From: Odiellus spinosus
Lineage: Eukaryota > Arthropoda > Arachnida > Opiliones > Phalangiidae
DNA: 64,000 nucleotides
Direction: 5' to 3'
NCBI GenBank assembly: GCA_963920705.1
Contig: OY987225.1
Coordinates: 30,503,538-30,567,537 of the forward strand
The notes beneath the pieces were generated by a model. That model saw nothing but the letters and a program-made list of their open reading frames with translations, made no database searches and was not told the origin of the DNA. Shown here in pieces: positions 49,370-61,043 of this stretch. Position 1 is the stretch's first letter; each line of letters begins with the position of its first letter. The translations under genes were made by a program, and so were the position numbers.

Positions 49370-52292
49370 AAAAAAAAATAAAAATAAGGGTTCGGGGGTC
49401 ATGGTCATACTTTGTTTATGGACGACCCCCTGAGGTTGTGTAGTTATTATCGGTGACTTCTTTGCTGTCAGGAAGTGTAGTGCGAGTACTTAGTTTTCAG
49501 TATTTTTAGATTTTCATTGCATAGTGATATTTTCTCTGATTTTTTTTTGCCAAAAACGAATAACAATTTTTACATTTACAATTGTTAGCTTTTAGATATA
49601 GTTTTGTATATTCAATAAATTTTGTTTTGTGGCAATGGGTTAGGTACTTTAGTTTTTCAGCATACTCAAGAGAAAAATACAATTTGACTCGAAGTAGACA
49701 CGCAACATGACTCAATTCAGGCCTAGTCAAACTCGCAAATTTAATCTAAAAATTTTAAAAATTCGCGAGGCTGTTTTTACACGCGCGTGACGTCGGTTTT
49801 ACTTTGACATTTCGACCATCATTGCATTGATTTTCGTTACTTTAGTACACAAAATTATTCAATAGCTGTCATCATATGTGACCATATGACGTAATAACGA
49901 TTGGAATATGTCGTGATACGTATTCGTTATAGTTTTATCGGTTATTTTAGCTTCAATCTAAGTATTCATACTGCTACCGGAGTACTTTCTCCAAAATGGG
50001 GGAGGGGAAATAAATACTTAGGGGAGTGTTGGTCGATCCGTAATACTTCTACGAGTATATTACTATAAAACGCGGGAACTCCGTCAGTTGCGTTTTTGAA
50101 TGATATTATCCAACAAATTTTAGGCTTAACGTTAACCAGTATCTTTGACTTTGAAGTAATTAGTTTAATCAAAACTCTTAAATTGGGAATATCTTGGTAA
50201 GTTCGATGTTTTAATCCCATTTTTATCAGGCTTATACAAGTAGGCTTATTTCCTGGCTGGGACAGATTTTTCCCCAAGGCTCTAGCGATAAGCCTAGATT
50301 GCGCGTAGATATCGACCCGTTACGCTGTCTCGATCATTAATTACTTTTGACTGAAAGTTTTAGGCGTAACAAGTGTTTAGCCAGTTGCGTCAAGTAAACG
50401 GAAGTGGGAGGAAACTATTTTTCCGGTTTTAATTGTAACTGCGTGTAGTTATGACTTAAGAAATTAAACTAGTAGTGTAAGTAAATTAAAACCTCTAATT
50501 AGCAAACTCGGGGCAGGAAATCATACTGGCGTCACGAAAAACGGGAGATAATGCCCTGTAAAAATGCCCCCATTTAACGAGGGGTCGAACATATACCAAA
50601 AAATAAAACCCATTGAAAATAGATAAATTTTTGACTCAATTAATCCTTTTCTAAAGGCAATCTTTCGGTCCCTTTAATCTCTCGGCCTGCAAAAAAACCC
50701 TCTCCGGGAAACCTCAAAACAATGCCCCAAACCAACGAGCCCCCAAGTTAAATAAATTTAGGATACAGTTTGTTCTATATACTTGAAATTTCAAGGTTGA
50801 CGTTGTAGTGAGTGACCTACCCCTTGATCCTGTACCTCAAGTTAAGCCTAAAGTGGAGGTTTTACGTTCAGAAATAATAAAGACCAATATTAATTCAAAC
50901 AACAAATACACATTTTTATTTTGAGCGACAAGTACACGGAAAAGTACTTGTATATATGTTTGCCTTTGATATAAGAGTCCCAAGTTCTTTTAAAGGTTAA
51001 TGAAAGTATTATTAAAAATCCCCGGTCGGCGTGCTACTGATGTTTGAGAGCTTTATTGTTTTTTGTCAGTGACTCGTTAAATCGATAAATGAATTAAGTT
51101 TCTGCCAAAGCTTCAAGATTTTCCTTCTTCTTTAAAAGTCCATTGTCACGCAATTTCTTCCTGATCCCTTTTATCGCCTCTTTGTGATGTTTAAATAATA
51201 AATAACCTCCTTACGTTTTCAAGGGAAGCTTAAATTTTTTTTTTACAATATTTCATTGTAGCGTTAAATTAAACCCGAATATCCATTCGAATAATCAAGA
51301 ATTAAAATAATTACGATTAGTTTTAAGGTCGACAATTCTGTAATAATTTAAGTATATCGTAAATTTGAGAACAAACGATAATTTTCCTTCCACCCACCCT
51401 TTAAATTATACATCTCATTAATATATTATTTTAAGTTGATTAGTTTTCTAGGTTTCTTTCCTTAGGGAAATCTGAGGGCCCTACTTTCTCTATATAAGAA
51501 AAACACTATGAATATTCCATTATATAGGCAGTTCCACCCTATGTTGACATCAAGAACTAACCCTTAAGCTACTCGTTTGCTATGATTGGTTAACTTATCT
51601 TAAAGGTATAATGAAGACTAGTAATGCGCTATTTATAATCGACTGAGATATAATAGGTTCATTTATCACTTTGGTTTTCGTCTATTTTGTAGTTCTAATG
51701 TAAGACTCATAAATTGGCAAAGTTGAAGTCGGATTTGTAATTTTTATGTCATGTAAAATGAAAAGTTTAAAGATATTAAGCCTTGCACCACGCGCGCTAA
51801 AACGCGAGACCTACGTATAATAAAAACCTATACATTAATAATCGGCGATCATTGGCTGAAACACAAACCAACGCAAAAACCGGAAATGGAGAGGAAAAAA
51901 TTGGCGGGAACGACAATTGTGTCTTGAGCTCCTCTTCTGTTTGATTCATGCCTAAATGGATTTAGGCTTAGCAAGCCCTAATCGCATTTTTTAAAATTAA
52001 GTCTAAATTAACGAGATATGTTTGTTGAGGTTTAATTATGTTTCTAATCGATAAAAAATAACGCGTTACTCGTTTTCATTATCACTTTGATTAGAGTATT
52101 AAGCCTAACTTTCTCTTACTGCAAAGTCGATGTGAAATTGACTATAGTATATTCCACCTTTCTTCTTAATTGGTTCTATTAAATAAGCAAGAAGGCATAT
52201 TTTTTTAGTATGAATAAGCGTTGGAGTTGAAGTCGCTGTATATTTATAGGTTAGTAATGCTTCAGTGGTTGCAGCTGTAACGTATATATATA
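49370..52292. other. Gene-poor intergenic region
   Basis: Nurim 3'UTR (hairpin GGGGGTC/GACCCCC at 49394-49430, poly(A) at 49614), then about 2.6 kb without a supported gene. The octamer TAGGCTTA/TAAGCCTA is unusually frequent here (50121, 50241, 50289, 50843, 51963, 52100). A TATATATA run precedes the next start at about 52283. Confidence 0.5.
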
Positions 52293-53189
52293 ATGGCCAG
52301 TGAAAAGCCAACAGAATTGGCGACTTATTTGGATTTTAGTAAAACTGAATTTAAAAATAGTGAAGAATTGAAAGCGGCTCTTTGGAAAGTTCCCGATTTA
52401 AAATTACGGTACGATCGATTATGGGACGAAGAAGTTTTGTGCAAAATGAAAGGCGGTAAGGGTTTGGATAGCCAATCGGAGTATTTCCCCTGTGACCTAG
52501 GGTCATTAACAATGGGCTATCTTGATAGATAAAGACGAATATCAAACATAGCGTTCAAAAGCATCCTCTAACGGCAAACGGTGAAGGTAAAATAACTAAC
52601 AAAACCTCTTGCTCGTCTGCCTATGCTTTATCCAAAACACCCAGGCTCTAGGTTCTTCTAATTTGCCGTTAGAGGATGGTTATGAACCTAGGTTTTGTTA
52701 TAGATAGGTGTCCGTTGTTAATAATCTTAGCCCCTACCAAGGCTCAAGGGTGAAACTTGATTGTTATTCGCAGAATATAATTATCCCAGCCCCGTACCCG
52801 TTGAATTGAGACCCGTCAGACTACAAGACTTAAGTCAAGTTCAGATAGATTGGCGCATGATGACTTTATTGAGACCTAACACGAAATTAGAAGAAGATAT
52901 TTTCACGAGATTGGTTGAAATGGAACGCTACAGACTGAAGATGTCCCAGTCCGCCAAAAGTATGATCGTCAAAAACCCTCCACGAGTAGGATTGACCGGT
53001 GTTTCCAGATCTACAGGACCCAAAGGCGACGATTCGTCGGACGAAAATACAAATTTGGATACGTTGAGCTACGATTACTATTCTAGAGAAGTAATTCTTG
53101 AAGAAGAAAGGGTCATAGACGCTGATATGATCATGAATGCGATAGCCATGGCTTCGAATAATATGAAAAAAGGTTCGGATTTATTTTAA
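52293..53189 (+). CDS. Unrecognised two-exon gene, 192 residues
   Basis: Exons 52293-52455 and 52774-53189 joined in phase 1 (AAAGGCG/GTAAGG to TTCGCAG/AATATA). I do not recognise the family. The protein is soluble-looking, without a signal peptide or membrane segment. The first half is acidic and helical (FKNSEELKAALWKVPDLKLR; LWDEEVLCKMKGEYNYP). The middle block IDWRMMTLLRPNTKLEEDIF looks like a folded or protein-binding helix. A Ser/Thr/Pro linker (GVSRSTGPKGDDSSDEN) and a final acidic helix (EVILEEERVIDADMIMNAIA) follow. A poly(A) signal lies at 53283. The intron carries a MITE. A second candidate terminal exon at 53440-53894 has a matching phase. Confidence 0.7.
52562..52678. mobile_element. 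Small MITE, family 6
   Basis: Inverted ends CATCCTCTAACGGCAAAC (left) and TTTGCCGTTAGAGGATG (right) around about 80 bp, in the intron of the unrecognised gene. A solo end (TCCTCTAACGGCAAACAGTG) lies at 60481-60500. Confidence 0.75.
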
Positions 53190-53439
53190 AGGTTGAATGA
53201 AGACTTCATTCTTCCTTTAAATGAGAATTTTCAATGCTATTACGTACCAGCACTAGCTATTGTTTTGCACTTGTTGCACTGCAATAAAATTTGTACACAC
53301 TTTTTCAATTACTTAGTAAAGTTAAAGTAACAAGCTTGTACACCGATTACTTGGAATGATGAACCCCCTTTGAACTTACAAAAAAATCACCATACCAATG
53401 GTATACAAAGATGTCCATTCCTTTACCCCAATCCCATAG

Positions 53440-53894
53440 AAAGAGGTGAACGCCGGGCTAAACGTCGTTCATCTAAGTCCAAGAAAGACAACACTTCTTC
53501 CAATGAAAAAGCTCGTAGTTCTAAACCTAGTAAAGAAACGACCCCGAGTGTTCGTATCAAAGAACGTTCCAAACATCACCACGTTCATCAATCGGTCGAA
53601 GAAACTCTTCTTGAAGTAATTGACGAATCGTCGAATAAAGACAACCCTTCTTCCAATGAAAAAGCTCGTAGTTCAAAACCCAGTAAAGAAACAACCCCTA
53701 GTGTTCGTAAGAAGGATCGTTCCAAAGATCATCACGTTAATCAATGGGTCGAAGAAACTCTTCATCAGGTAACTAACGAATCGTCGAACGATGACAATCA
53801 GACTAAAGACGTTATAAAAACCCCGGAGGCGAACGACAAAAAGAATCGATCAAACCACAAAAGTAGACGTACCACCAGAAAGAACAAGTCTTGA
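53440..53894 (+). CDS. Candidate alternative terminal exon with a 51-residue tandem duplication
   Basis: A long open frame with no in-frame ATG between the upstream stop (53328) and its end, so it can only be expressed by splicing from an upstream exon. An acceptor CCCATAG/AAAGAG at 53439 would give phase 1, matching the donor of exon 52293-52455; the fusion would be 205 residues. The product is very basic and low-complexity. Two copies of a 51-residue unit lie at 53484-53636 and 53637-53789 (shared SSNEKARSSKPSKETTPSVR, then HH.H.Q.VEETL...ESSN), about 80 percent identical. The tail is Lys/Arg-rich (NHKSRRTTRKNKS). It has its own poly(A) signal at 53926. It may instead be the last exon of another, unseen gene. 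Confidence 0.45.
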
Positions 53895-56038
53895 ATATAT
53901 GTAATTTTATTTTTTAAAAGATATTAATAAACCAATTCCTATTCCCATAGTCAGTTTTGTCGCGTGCAAGAAAATTGTACAGATGTATAATTAAAGATAT
54001 AGTATCCTAGTACCACATAAAAGGTTTCGGAGAGTTTAATTTTATTTTAAAGTGATGCTGTCATTTATTTTTCTTGAAAAGTTGCAAAGTATGCTATGAT
54101 GCGCATATATTCCCAGATGTACTTCATATAGTTCTTGTTTTTTGTATAACAAATTGGGGTATATCTGAAATAGTCATATAATATAACGATCTGTTGTTAT
54201 AATTTTTAACATAACATTTTTATGATATGGCGACCTTGTTGTCTCAAATGGTGGAAACGTTTTACAATGGGAAACGCCATAAGCCAATTATAATTTATTT
54301 CATCTTGAGTTGGTATCAAGCGATCAAGCTAATAGCTATAAGTCACCTTGATCTTTAAATAAACAAATATTTGAAATAACGTCTAGACTAAAATAGTAAA
54401 TTTTAACGGCCAAAGCTAAATCGATTACGGTATGTTATGGTTATGTACTAATAATGATCTGTATTTAATTTAATAATAAAAATTATCTCTGTTCACATCT
54501 GGTGTTATGAACAGGGTTCATAGAAACCTGGATAACCTGGAAATATCAGGGAAATTTAAAAATATTAGTGAAATTTAGGGAAATTTAAAAATATTAGTGA
54601 AATTCAGGGAAATTTTAGTTTGGGCCGTAATTGGTCTAAATGGAATGTTGAAAACTCCAGGGTGTCCTAATGTTATTACTCCATTTTGTTGACAGAAGTG
54701 GGTATAATTTGGTCTTAGATCTGGAAATTTCAGGGATATATTTGTTGAAAAACGCGGAAATTTCAGGGAATTTCGCAAAAGTTTATGAACCTGGAAAATA
54801 TCAGGTAACTTTATAATTTTAAATCTGGCCCTGGTTCCTTTTGGTACCCGTGTTACAGTTTGAAAATAACTTGGAAGTATCCAGGAAAATTACATGATTT
54901 CCCAAATGTTGTATGAACTCTCAAAATGATTTCAAAGTCTATAAAATGTGAACGTTGCTATATTTAATTATATATTCAATTGTTTTGTGTATTTTTCAAA
55001 ATTACTTCAACTCCCTTCAAATCTACGAGTTTCTATGACGTAATATTTGGTTTATATTTTGAAGGGTTTTGACGCCATTGTTTTTTAACACAGTCTATTG
55101 TTATTCTAGTTGTGTATTTGCGACACGATAATATTATGATTATATTTGGAAAAACGCTATGCCAGTGAACATTAAGTGTTGTGGTACTTTCGAGGGCACG
55201 CTCTCAGAGAATTATTTGAGAGCCTTAGGTTTGAATATTTAATGATTGTGTCTTTTAAACCTTATGTTCCATATTTTTCTAAAGTTTTAGTTGATGTACG
55301 ACAGTGGAAGACGGTTCCAATTTTGTTCGTTACGCAATTAGTAATATTAATAATAATAACTAAGGTCGTATATGTCTTAACCAAATATATTAATTATTAT
55401 TCAGGTCTTTCGTTATTGTTTTCTATTATTATTACTTTCGTTAAACTAAACTTTCCCACGATTTAGAGATAATTTGAAAGATTGTACGATCGTGTGAAAA
55501 TTCTGTGTTTTTCTCACACGTTCATATAATAATGCAGACAGTGAGGTACATGTTTTGTGAGAATTGACAATGTTTTTGCCACATCTAAGGTTTTCTACCG
55601 AAGACTCCAATCGTTACACGACAGTCGCAATAGATTTATTTTTGGTTTGGGTAATTAAAACTTTGTCTTAAACGATACAAAGTTAGATATTTAGTACTAA
55701 ACTGTTCTTAAGTTATAGTAAATATAACAACTTATGTATTGGCTGAGTGGTTTTTACAAATAAGTGTGAAGTTAAGTTCCAAACTTGTTTTTTTTTATGA
55801 AAAAAGCTGCCGAAGTTTGTAAAGTAAATTGTTCTTAAATTGTGATTGGTTAAGAACTTTGTTGCTAATAGTGAAAAGACAAAGAGTAGTTAATTTAATT
55901 AAGACCTGGAAGTATTTGTATTGAACTTTTACGGATTAAGAACAATATCAATATGAAGAGTGAAATCGTGTTGGAGTTTGTCCAACTTTTCTTCCAGTAT
56001 TTATAAAAATTGAGTCGTGTGTAAGTGTGCAACGTTTC
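53895..56038. other. Intergenic region before the ionotropic receptor
   Basis: AT-rich. It holds TCAGGGAAAT-type repeats at about 54520-54900. An open frame at 55176-55466 is hydrophobic but lacks an ATG and splice support. An exon for a receptor N-terminus could hide here, but none was identified. Confidence 0.45.
54520..54905. repeat. Degenerate CCTGGAAATATCAGGGAAA repeats
   Basis: Scattered and partly tandem copies of AACCTGGAAATATCAGGG and AAATTTAAAAATATTAGTG. Same motif family as the arrays at 10190, 18117 and 41075. Confidence 0.65.
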
Positions 56039-58806
56039 ATGATGAATTCCGATGACAATGAAACTACAGTCAGGTTCACTGCCATGCAGGTAATATGTAT
56101 TGTATTTTTTTGAGGGCCGTCGCTAGCCCAAAATTTTACTTAAGAGCATGCGCACGGTTTTTAGGTCAGATTGGCTAGCCCTATTATTTTATGCCCATTA
56201 CCTTTCAAGCATTTTGCACCCTAATTTCCCAAATTAAAGGTAGTATCTGCTCTAAAATTTGAGCAAACAACCTAGCTTTGACTGTTAAATTTGTGACGAC
56301 CAACATAGAATGAATGAATGTTTATTAGCTCACCATATTCAACAAAAAAGATCCCTTTTGGATTAGGGGGGAACAATGGCTCGCATGGATTCAATCAAGC
56401 AGTAACTGGCGTTACAATTAAGCAAGAAAAGAAGGTACTTAATTTAAAGGGGCTCTACAAGTCACATATAGTCTCTTTAAGCACATGTACGCACACCTAA
56501 TGGAACCCAGCAAAAATATAAGTACTTAGCAGGACTACTATCCCGGTTGCCAACCGACATAGTTTAGGTAGGATCTTAGGACAGAGTCTACCTTTGATTT
56601 ATTTTCTTTGAATTTCATGATTTTAAACCGTGCCAAATTTTCGTAGGTGCCATTTTATTTCGAAGAAGATGGAGATGGGTTTTCGGGACATTACACCACA
56701 GCTCTTAATTTATTCAAGGCAAAATTTCCTTTTAAATGTCAAGTTGACATTAAGCCTTATATAAATTATGGGAAAGTTGAGAATGGAAATGGCACTGGAT
56801 TAATAGGAGATCTTTTACGAAACGTAATGTCTTAAAGGGTGACAGGCAGCAAATATTTCGTCCAAAACCTATTGAAAAGGGTGTATGGTCTAAAACGTGT
56901 CACTCAAAAATATTCAACCATTTTGAATATTTGAACTTCCCTGGTTTCTTCGAGAGAAATTTAAATTTTCAGAAAGGGGAGTAGCGAAATTTTCGCGCTA
57001 TTGAAGCAATCTTTCGAGTGATTGATCGAATAGGCGAGAATAAAGCATAAACTCTCTGTTTTTTGGATTAATCTTAATCTGCCTGTCACCCTTTAACTGA
57101 AACTTACACATTACTGAAAACGCTGCAAAGTAATTGAACTTATTTCGTAGGAAGCTGATATTTCAATTGTACCATTAACTCCAACGCTAGAAAATATGCA
57201 GTATTTGGATTTTACGTCTCCTGTACTTGCTCGCGATTGGAAAATTATCGCATCCGCTCCTAAGGAATATAAGTCTCATCTTTTTGACGTCTTGCGTACG
57301 TTTCTTCCGGAGGTAAATTATACGCTTGTCGCTTGAGATAATGGGACAAAGTATCCATAAACTTCGCGTCTTACTAAGCCTAATAATACATTATCCATTA
57401 AATAGGTATGGATATCGATATTGATCTCAGGATTCCTCTTCGCGATTATATGGACTTCACTTCATCGCTTCTTAAAACACCAAGGAGGAACTGCTCGTAG
57501 ATTTGGGCGAAAGTCAACCCATTTTTCAAAAATTGTCTTCAGAGAGATAGGAGTCTTGCTCGGACAAGGTACGTTAAGTTCCAAAATATGGGTTAAAGTC
57601 CCCATTAGCGGAGAATCTGGATGTCTTTAATTTTTTAAATTGTTTAATTGTTCAGGAGTTACAATTACGCCTAATCCGGCTGAACGTCTGGTTTGGGCAA
57701 CTTGGATTCTGGCGTCGTTAGGTCTAAGTGTGTCATTTATGAACGATATCCTATCAAATTTGACCGTTCCCGATAACATCAAGATATTAGAGACGTTCAA
57801 AGACATTTTGGACTATCCTAACGTTCAATTTTACGTCATGAAGGATACTCCATCCGCCTATATCATTGAGGTAAATTTAACTATTTTTTTTTTTCTTTCG
57901 TATTTTAATCTAACTAAACTGTATACCACTGTACAATACAGCGTTCGCAGAACCCCATAGTTCAAGAAGTATGGAAGGATATTGTTTTTCGTAACGGTTT
58001 TATAATATACGGTAAAACCGACATATTTGACATTTTTGACAAAGCCAACACTGGATTTGTGTCCGTTCTATTTTCTCAAGAAATAATTTCGGAAGTCGTT
58101 TACAAATTTGATATGTGCGATTCTAGTAATAACCTTCACATATCTAAAAAACCAATTGTGATCAACACGTATTCATTTGCCATGCGCAAAGGATTACCTC
58201 GAAATATCGCTGCGTCTTTTGAGAAACTGTAAGTAAGAAATTTTGAAAGATACAATGATTTCTAGCTAAGTTAGGCCAAGGGTATTTTGTCAAAAAGAGT
58301 AATTCTCGGTAGTTGATGTACCCCTAATAATCAGCCTCAAGAAGTTAGGCTTAAGCTTATTTATCTATGTATGTGTTACGCGTAGGGCAATGGCCGTTTT
58401 TGAAAGTGGAATTTTAGACCAGTCAATCGAATTTGGTTCTTTCATGGGTCATAAGTGTTTCGCTGACAATAACGAAGGCGAAAATTTCTTTTTCAAACCA
58501 TTGGGATCAAAGAGTATATTAGCGCCTCTTTGCATAATCGGTTTCGGTGTTATTTTAACGTCCGCGGTGTTATTCCTAGAAATAATACAGTCAGAACGTC
58601 ATCGCTCCAAAAAAATAAACTTCGCGCGGAGACCCGCGTTTTTTCGCCGACCAATGAACGATTCGGTAATAGGAGTGCCGCGCCATCTAAGAATAACTAG
58701 TAATAGGCCTAAGCCTAATCCAGTGAAACGCGTCGGGGATGTTTACCACGTGTTACGAGGAAAGGTGTTTAAATTAGAAATAGTGTACGATTTTAGAGAC
58801 GCGTGA
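56039..58806 (+). CDS. Divergent ionotropic receptor (variant ionotropic glutamate receptor)
   Basis: A ligand-gated cation channel of the chemosensory IR type. Exons: 56039-56089, 56647-56823, 57151-57312, 57406-57568, 57656-57870, 57942-58228 and 58386-58806, giving 491 residues. Order: S1 half (PFYFEEDGDGFSGHYTTAL; TGLIGDLL; ISIVPLTPTLENMQYLDFTSP), M1 (VWISILISGFLFAIIWTSL), pore loop and M3 (ERLVWATWILASLGLSVSF), S2 half, M4 (ILAPLCIIGFGVILTSAVLF) and a basic cytoplasmic tail of about 85 residues. In TPTLENMQYLDF the arginine that binds the amino acid alpha-carboxylate in glutamate receptors (TITxxRxxxIDF) is replaced by Asn, so glutamate is not the expected ligand. There is no amino-terminal domain. 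The first exon encodes no signal peptide, so an upstream exon may be missing. A MITE sits 12 bp past the exon 2 donor. Confidence 0.85.
56230..56310. repeat. Dispersed non-coding repeat copy (IR intron 1)
   Basis: Carries TATCTGCTCTAAAATTTGA, CCTAGCTTTGACTGTTAAAT and TTTGTGACGACC. Truncated member of the family at 25370, 35590 and 48690. Confidence 0.55.
56836..57092. mobile_element. MITE, family 7, with TTAA target duplication
   Basis: Ends AGGGTGACAGGCAG (left) and CTGCCTGTCACCCT (right), flanked on both sides by TTAA (56832-56835 and 57093-57096), the target used by piggyBac-type transposases. An internal hairpin AATATTCAA/TTGAATATT lies near 56920. About 257 bp, non-coding, within IR intron 2 and starting 12 bp after the splice donor. 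Confidence 0.8.
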
Positions 58807-59249
58807 AAGAACAATTTGTGCGCGTTAAAGACTAGAAACGGACCCGAATCGGATTCGTTGTGTATTTTTATCTTCAGCTAGTTCAACTTCAAAAACATTG
58901 CACCATTTTCACCTCACATCACACACAAACTGTGCACCTGATCAAGGGAACATAGTTCACGTTAAAGGTAAGCTTTATTTTATTCAATCTTAAGCCTAAC
59001 GTGTTGTGTTTTGGTTTTGTGGTTCGAGAATCGAGAAAATACGGTAACCATCCTAGGCATACATTTAAGAATAATCTATTAATCTTTGATACGGTCTTTG
59101 TGGCCAAAATGAGGTTAGATTCTTCTTTCCCTGTTTTCTCTTAAGCTGATGACTAACATTTCGTGACGTCATAGTATCGGTTGATTTCTAGAATAAATAT
59201 CGAATATTTTGGGGGACAATCATACATTTTAATCTTCCTCTTCGCTTCA

Positions 59250-59535
59250 ATAGTCCTGGTCGATTTCCAAAACCGGAAGTCTAGAGACCCTCGCGAAAAT
59301 TTTGGCGGGTAAAACTTTTGTCACGTGATCGTCCGCCATCTTTTTGTAGTGTGAAAATAGCGACAGACTAACCAACGCCTCCCATATTTTATCATATAGG
59401 AGGCGTTGGACTAACAACTTGAATTTGGTTTGTGGGAAATAAAATTAGAAATAGTCTGGCAGCCTGTTACTACAAAAAGATGGCGGCGCGGCTATGAAAC
59501 AAGCGCCCATTTCCGGCAAATCGACCAGGGCTATT
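59250..59535. mobile_element. MITE, family 8, with a central hairpin
   Basis: Inverted ends AATAGTCCTGGTCGATTT (left) and AAATCGACCAGGGCTATT (right). Inner inverted blocks GCCATCTTTTTGTAGT / ACTACAAAAAGATGGC. A perfect 11-bp hairpin CCAACGCCTCC / GGAGGCGTTGG with a 16-nt loop lies at 59372-59409. It carries a TCACGTGA E-box at about 59321. Non-coding. Confidence 0.8.
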
Positions 59536-60938
59536 AAAATGTTGACAAAATCATGGTTTCTAATTTGATATAGAGCCAATTACCACAACTTTGCTAAGCC
59601 TTTGTCTAAGCCTGATTTGTTTAATGAAACGCTTTTATTTATATTAACTAATATTATATAATATAATATAATGGTTATTCTCAGCACGATAGTGTTATGT
59701 AACACCTAATAGCCAAAACAAATAGTTTTATATTGTGTTTGGTCATTATTTTTTATTACACGGTTGCGTAAATATCCTTCAGCTTCAAGCGGAGGTTTCA
59801 GCTCGTTTAAACATATCTTTAAACCCCTTAAGAACTGTTGATGAAATAGACCACACTATTTTAGTATTTAAACGTGAATAAATCTAAGTTTCCTTCTACC
59901 TCTTATCATTTATAAGTGAAAATCAAGTTTACGAGATTCTGTAACCTACGTGTGACTCTAGAAAATCAATCTTGACCGTCTAAATAACGGTTGATCGAAG
60001 AACTGATAGTCTGGGACTTCAAGCTGAGTTGTCAAATTGGTAATAAATTCCAATTTAGCGTCTGTTCATTGAATTATATGTAGTTTAGGGAAATGTTTGG
60101 ATACATATAAGAAGGATGAGTGATAAAATAGTTCCATATTATCGGCTTCATTAACTTTATATTACAAACAATAGTTTTTGCCATTGTTGCTGGGTTCTAT
60201 ATCGACTCGTGACTTTACTGGTTTTCATTTTATTTTCAATGAAATCAATATTGAATTGATAACAATCCGTAATCGTATTTATTTGATTTTAACAAAAACA
60301 TCGCGAACTATATTGTTTAGGACTTTAGAACAAAAAGTGGTCCGTGAAATTTGATAAAATCTGATTCAATATTGTGGTTCAATTTGATCGAATCCCAATC
60401 TATCGACAATCATTTATTTTTCAGTTCCATATGATTGACTAATATATAAAGATGAATAACTAAACCTCGCTTTCATAAGTGTCCTCTAACGGCAAACAGT
60501 GTCAATTTTTGTTTGCACTATGGTATTGACGAGGTATAGGGTTTATAGAAATTACGCTTCACAAACATCTACATAATAATCAGCGTTGGGGACAAATTAG
60601 GTTAGATTATGTTTAGCTATCTAGAACGAATATCAAATCATGATCAAATATATATGGTACGTAATGGTTGAATTGTAAGAGTACAATTTTTCAGTTCATT
60701 TTGAAAAGCAGGTGTTAATAATTCGGGGTTTATTTCTACGTTTTTACACTACACGTCGTAGCTCATGATTGGATTTTGAGGCCCATTTTCTTAACACTCT
60801 TTGAGTGACGTAATCCTTGACAGGTTATCTGATAAAAAAGTTTTCTTAAGACTGTCTTATTAATTCCTTCTAGTGTAATTAGTGATTTTTTTATCCTTGT
60901 CGATCATTTGGAATTTGAAACAGTAGACCCAAACCCTT

Positions 60939-60952
60939 ATAATCTAATCTCA
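60939..60952 (+). promoter_or_regulatory. Shared promoter motif of the hexosaminidase pair, copy 1
   Basis: ATAATCTAATCTCA, 92 bp before the ATG at 61044. The identical 14-mer lies 88 bp before the ATG of the second gene (63719-63732), while the surrounding sequence differs. Confidence 0.6.
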
Positions 60953-60986
60953 GTCGATGGGCGTTGCCAAGCCCCTTTCGATTCAA

Positions 60987-60993
60987 TATAAAT
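60987..60993 (+). promoter_or_regulatory. TATA box of the first beta-hexosaminidase
   Basis: TATAAAT, 57 bp before the ATG. It would place the transcription start near 61018 and give a 5'UTR of about 25 nt. Confidence 0.5.
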
Positions 60994-61043
60994 CGAAAAT
61001 TAACAATTGAAGAGCCATATCATCTTCATTGCGCGGTTGAAAT

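Larger units (their letters stand above)
58807..61043. other. Intergenic region IR / beta-hexosaminidase
   Basis: Holds a MITE (59250-59535), a solo MITE end (60481-60500), a possible IR poly(A) signal (59192) and the hexosaminidase promoter (60939-60993). No gene seen. Confidence 0.5.

Noticed and set aside
49966-50277. 103-residue minus-strand open frame
   Set aside because: Opens with TTG, has no splice or family support and lies in gene-poor AT-rich DNA.
55176-55466. 96-residue hydrophobic frame upstream of the ionotropic receptor
   Set aside because: Starts with GTG, AT-driven hydrophobicity, and no donor in phase with the receptor's first exon.
59020-59040. tRNA B-box-like GGTTCGAGAATC
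   Set aside because: No A box or cloverleaf arms around it; no tRNA gene was found in the window.
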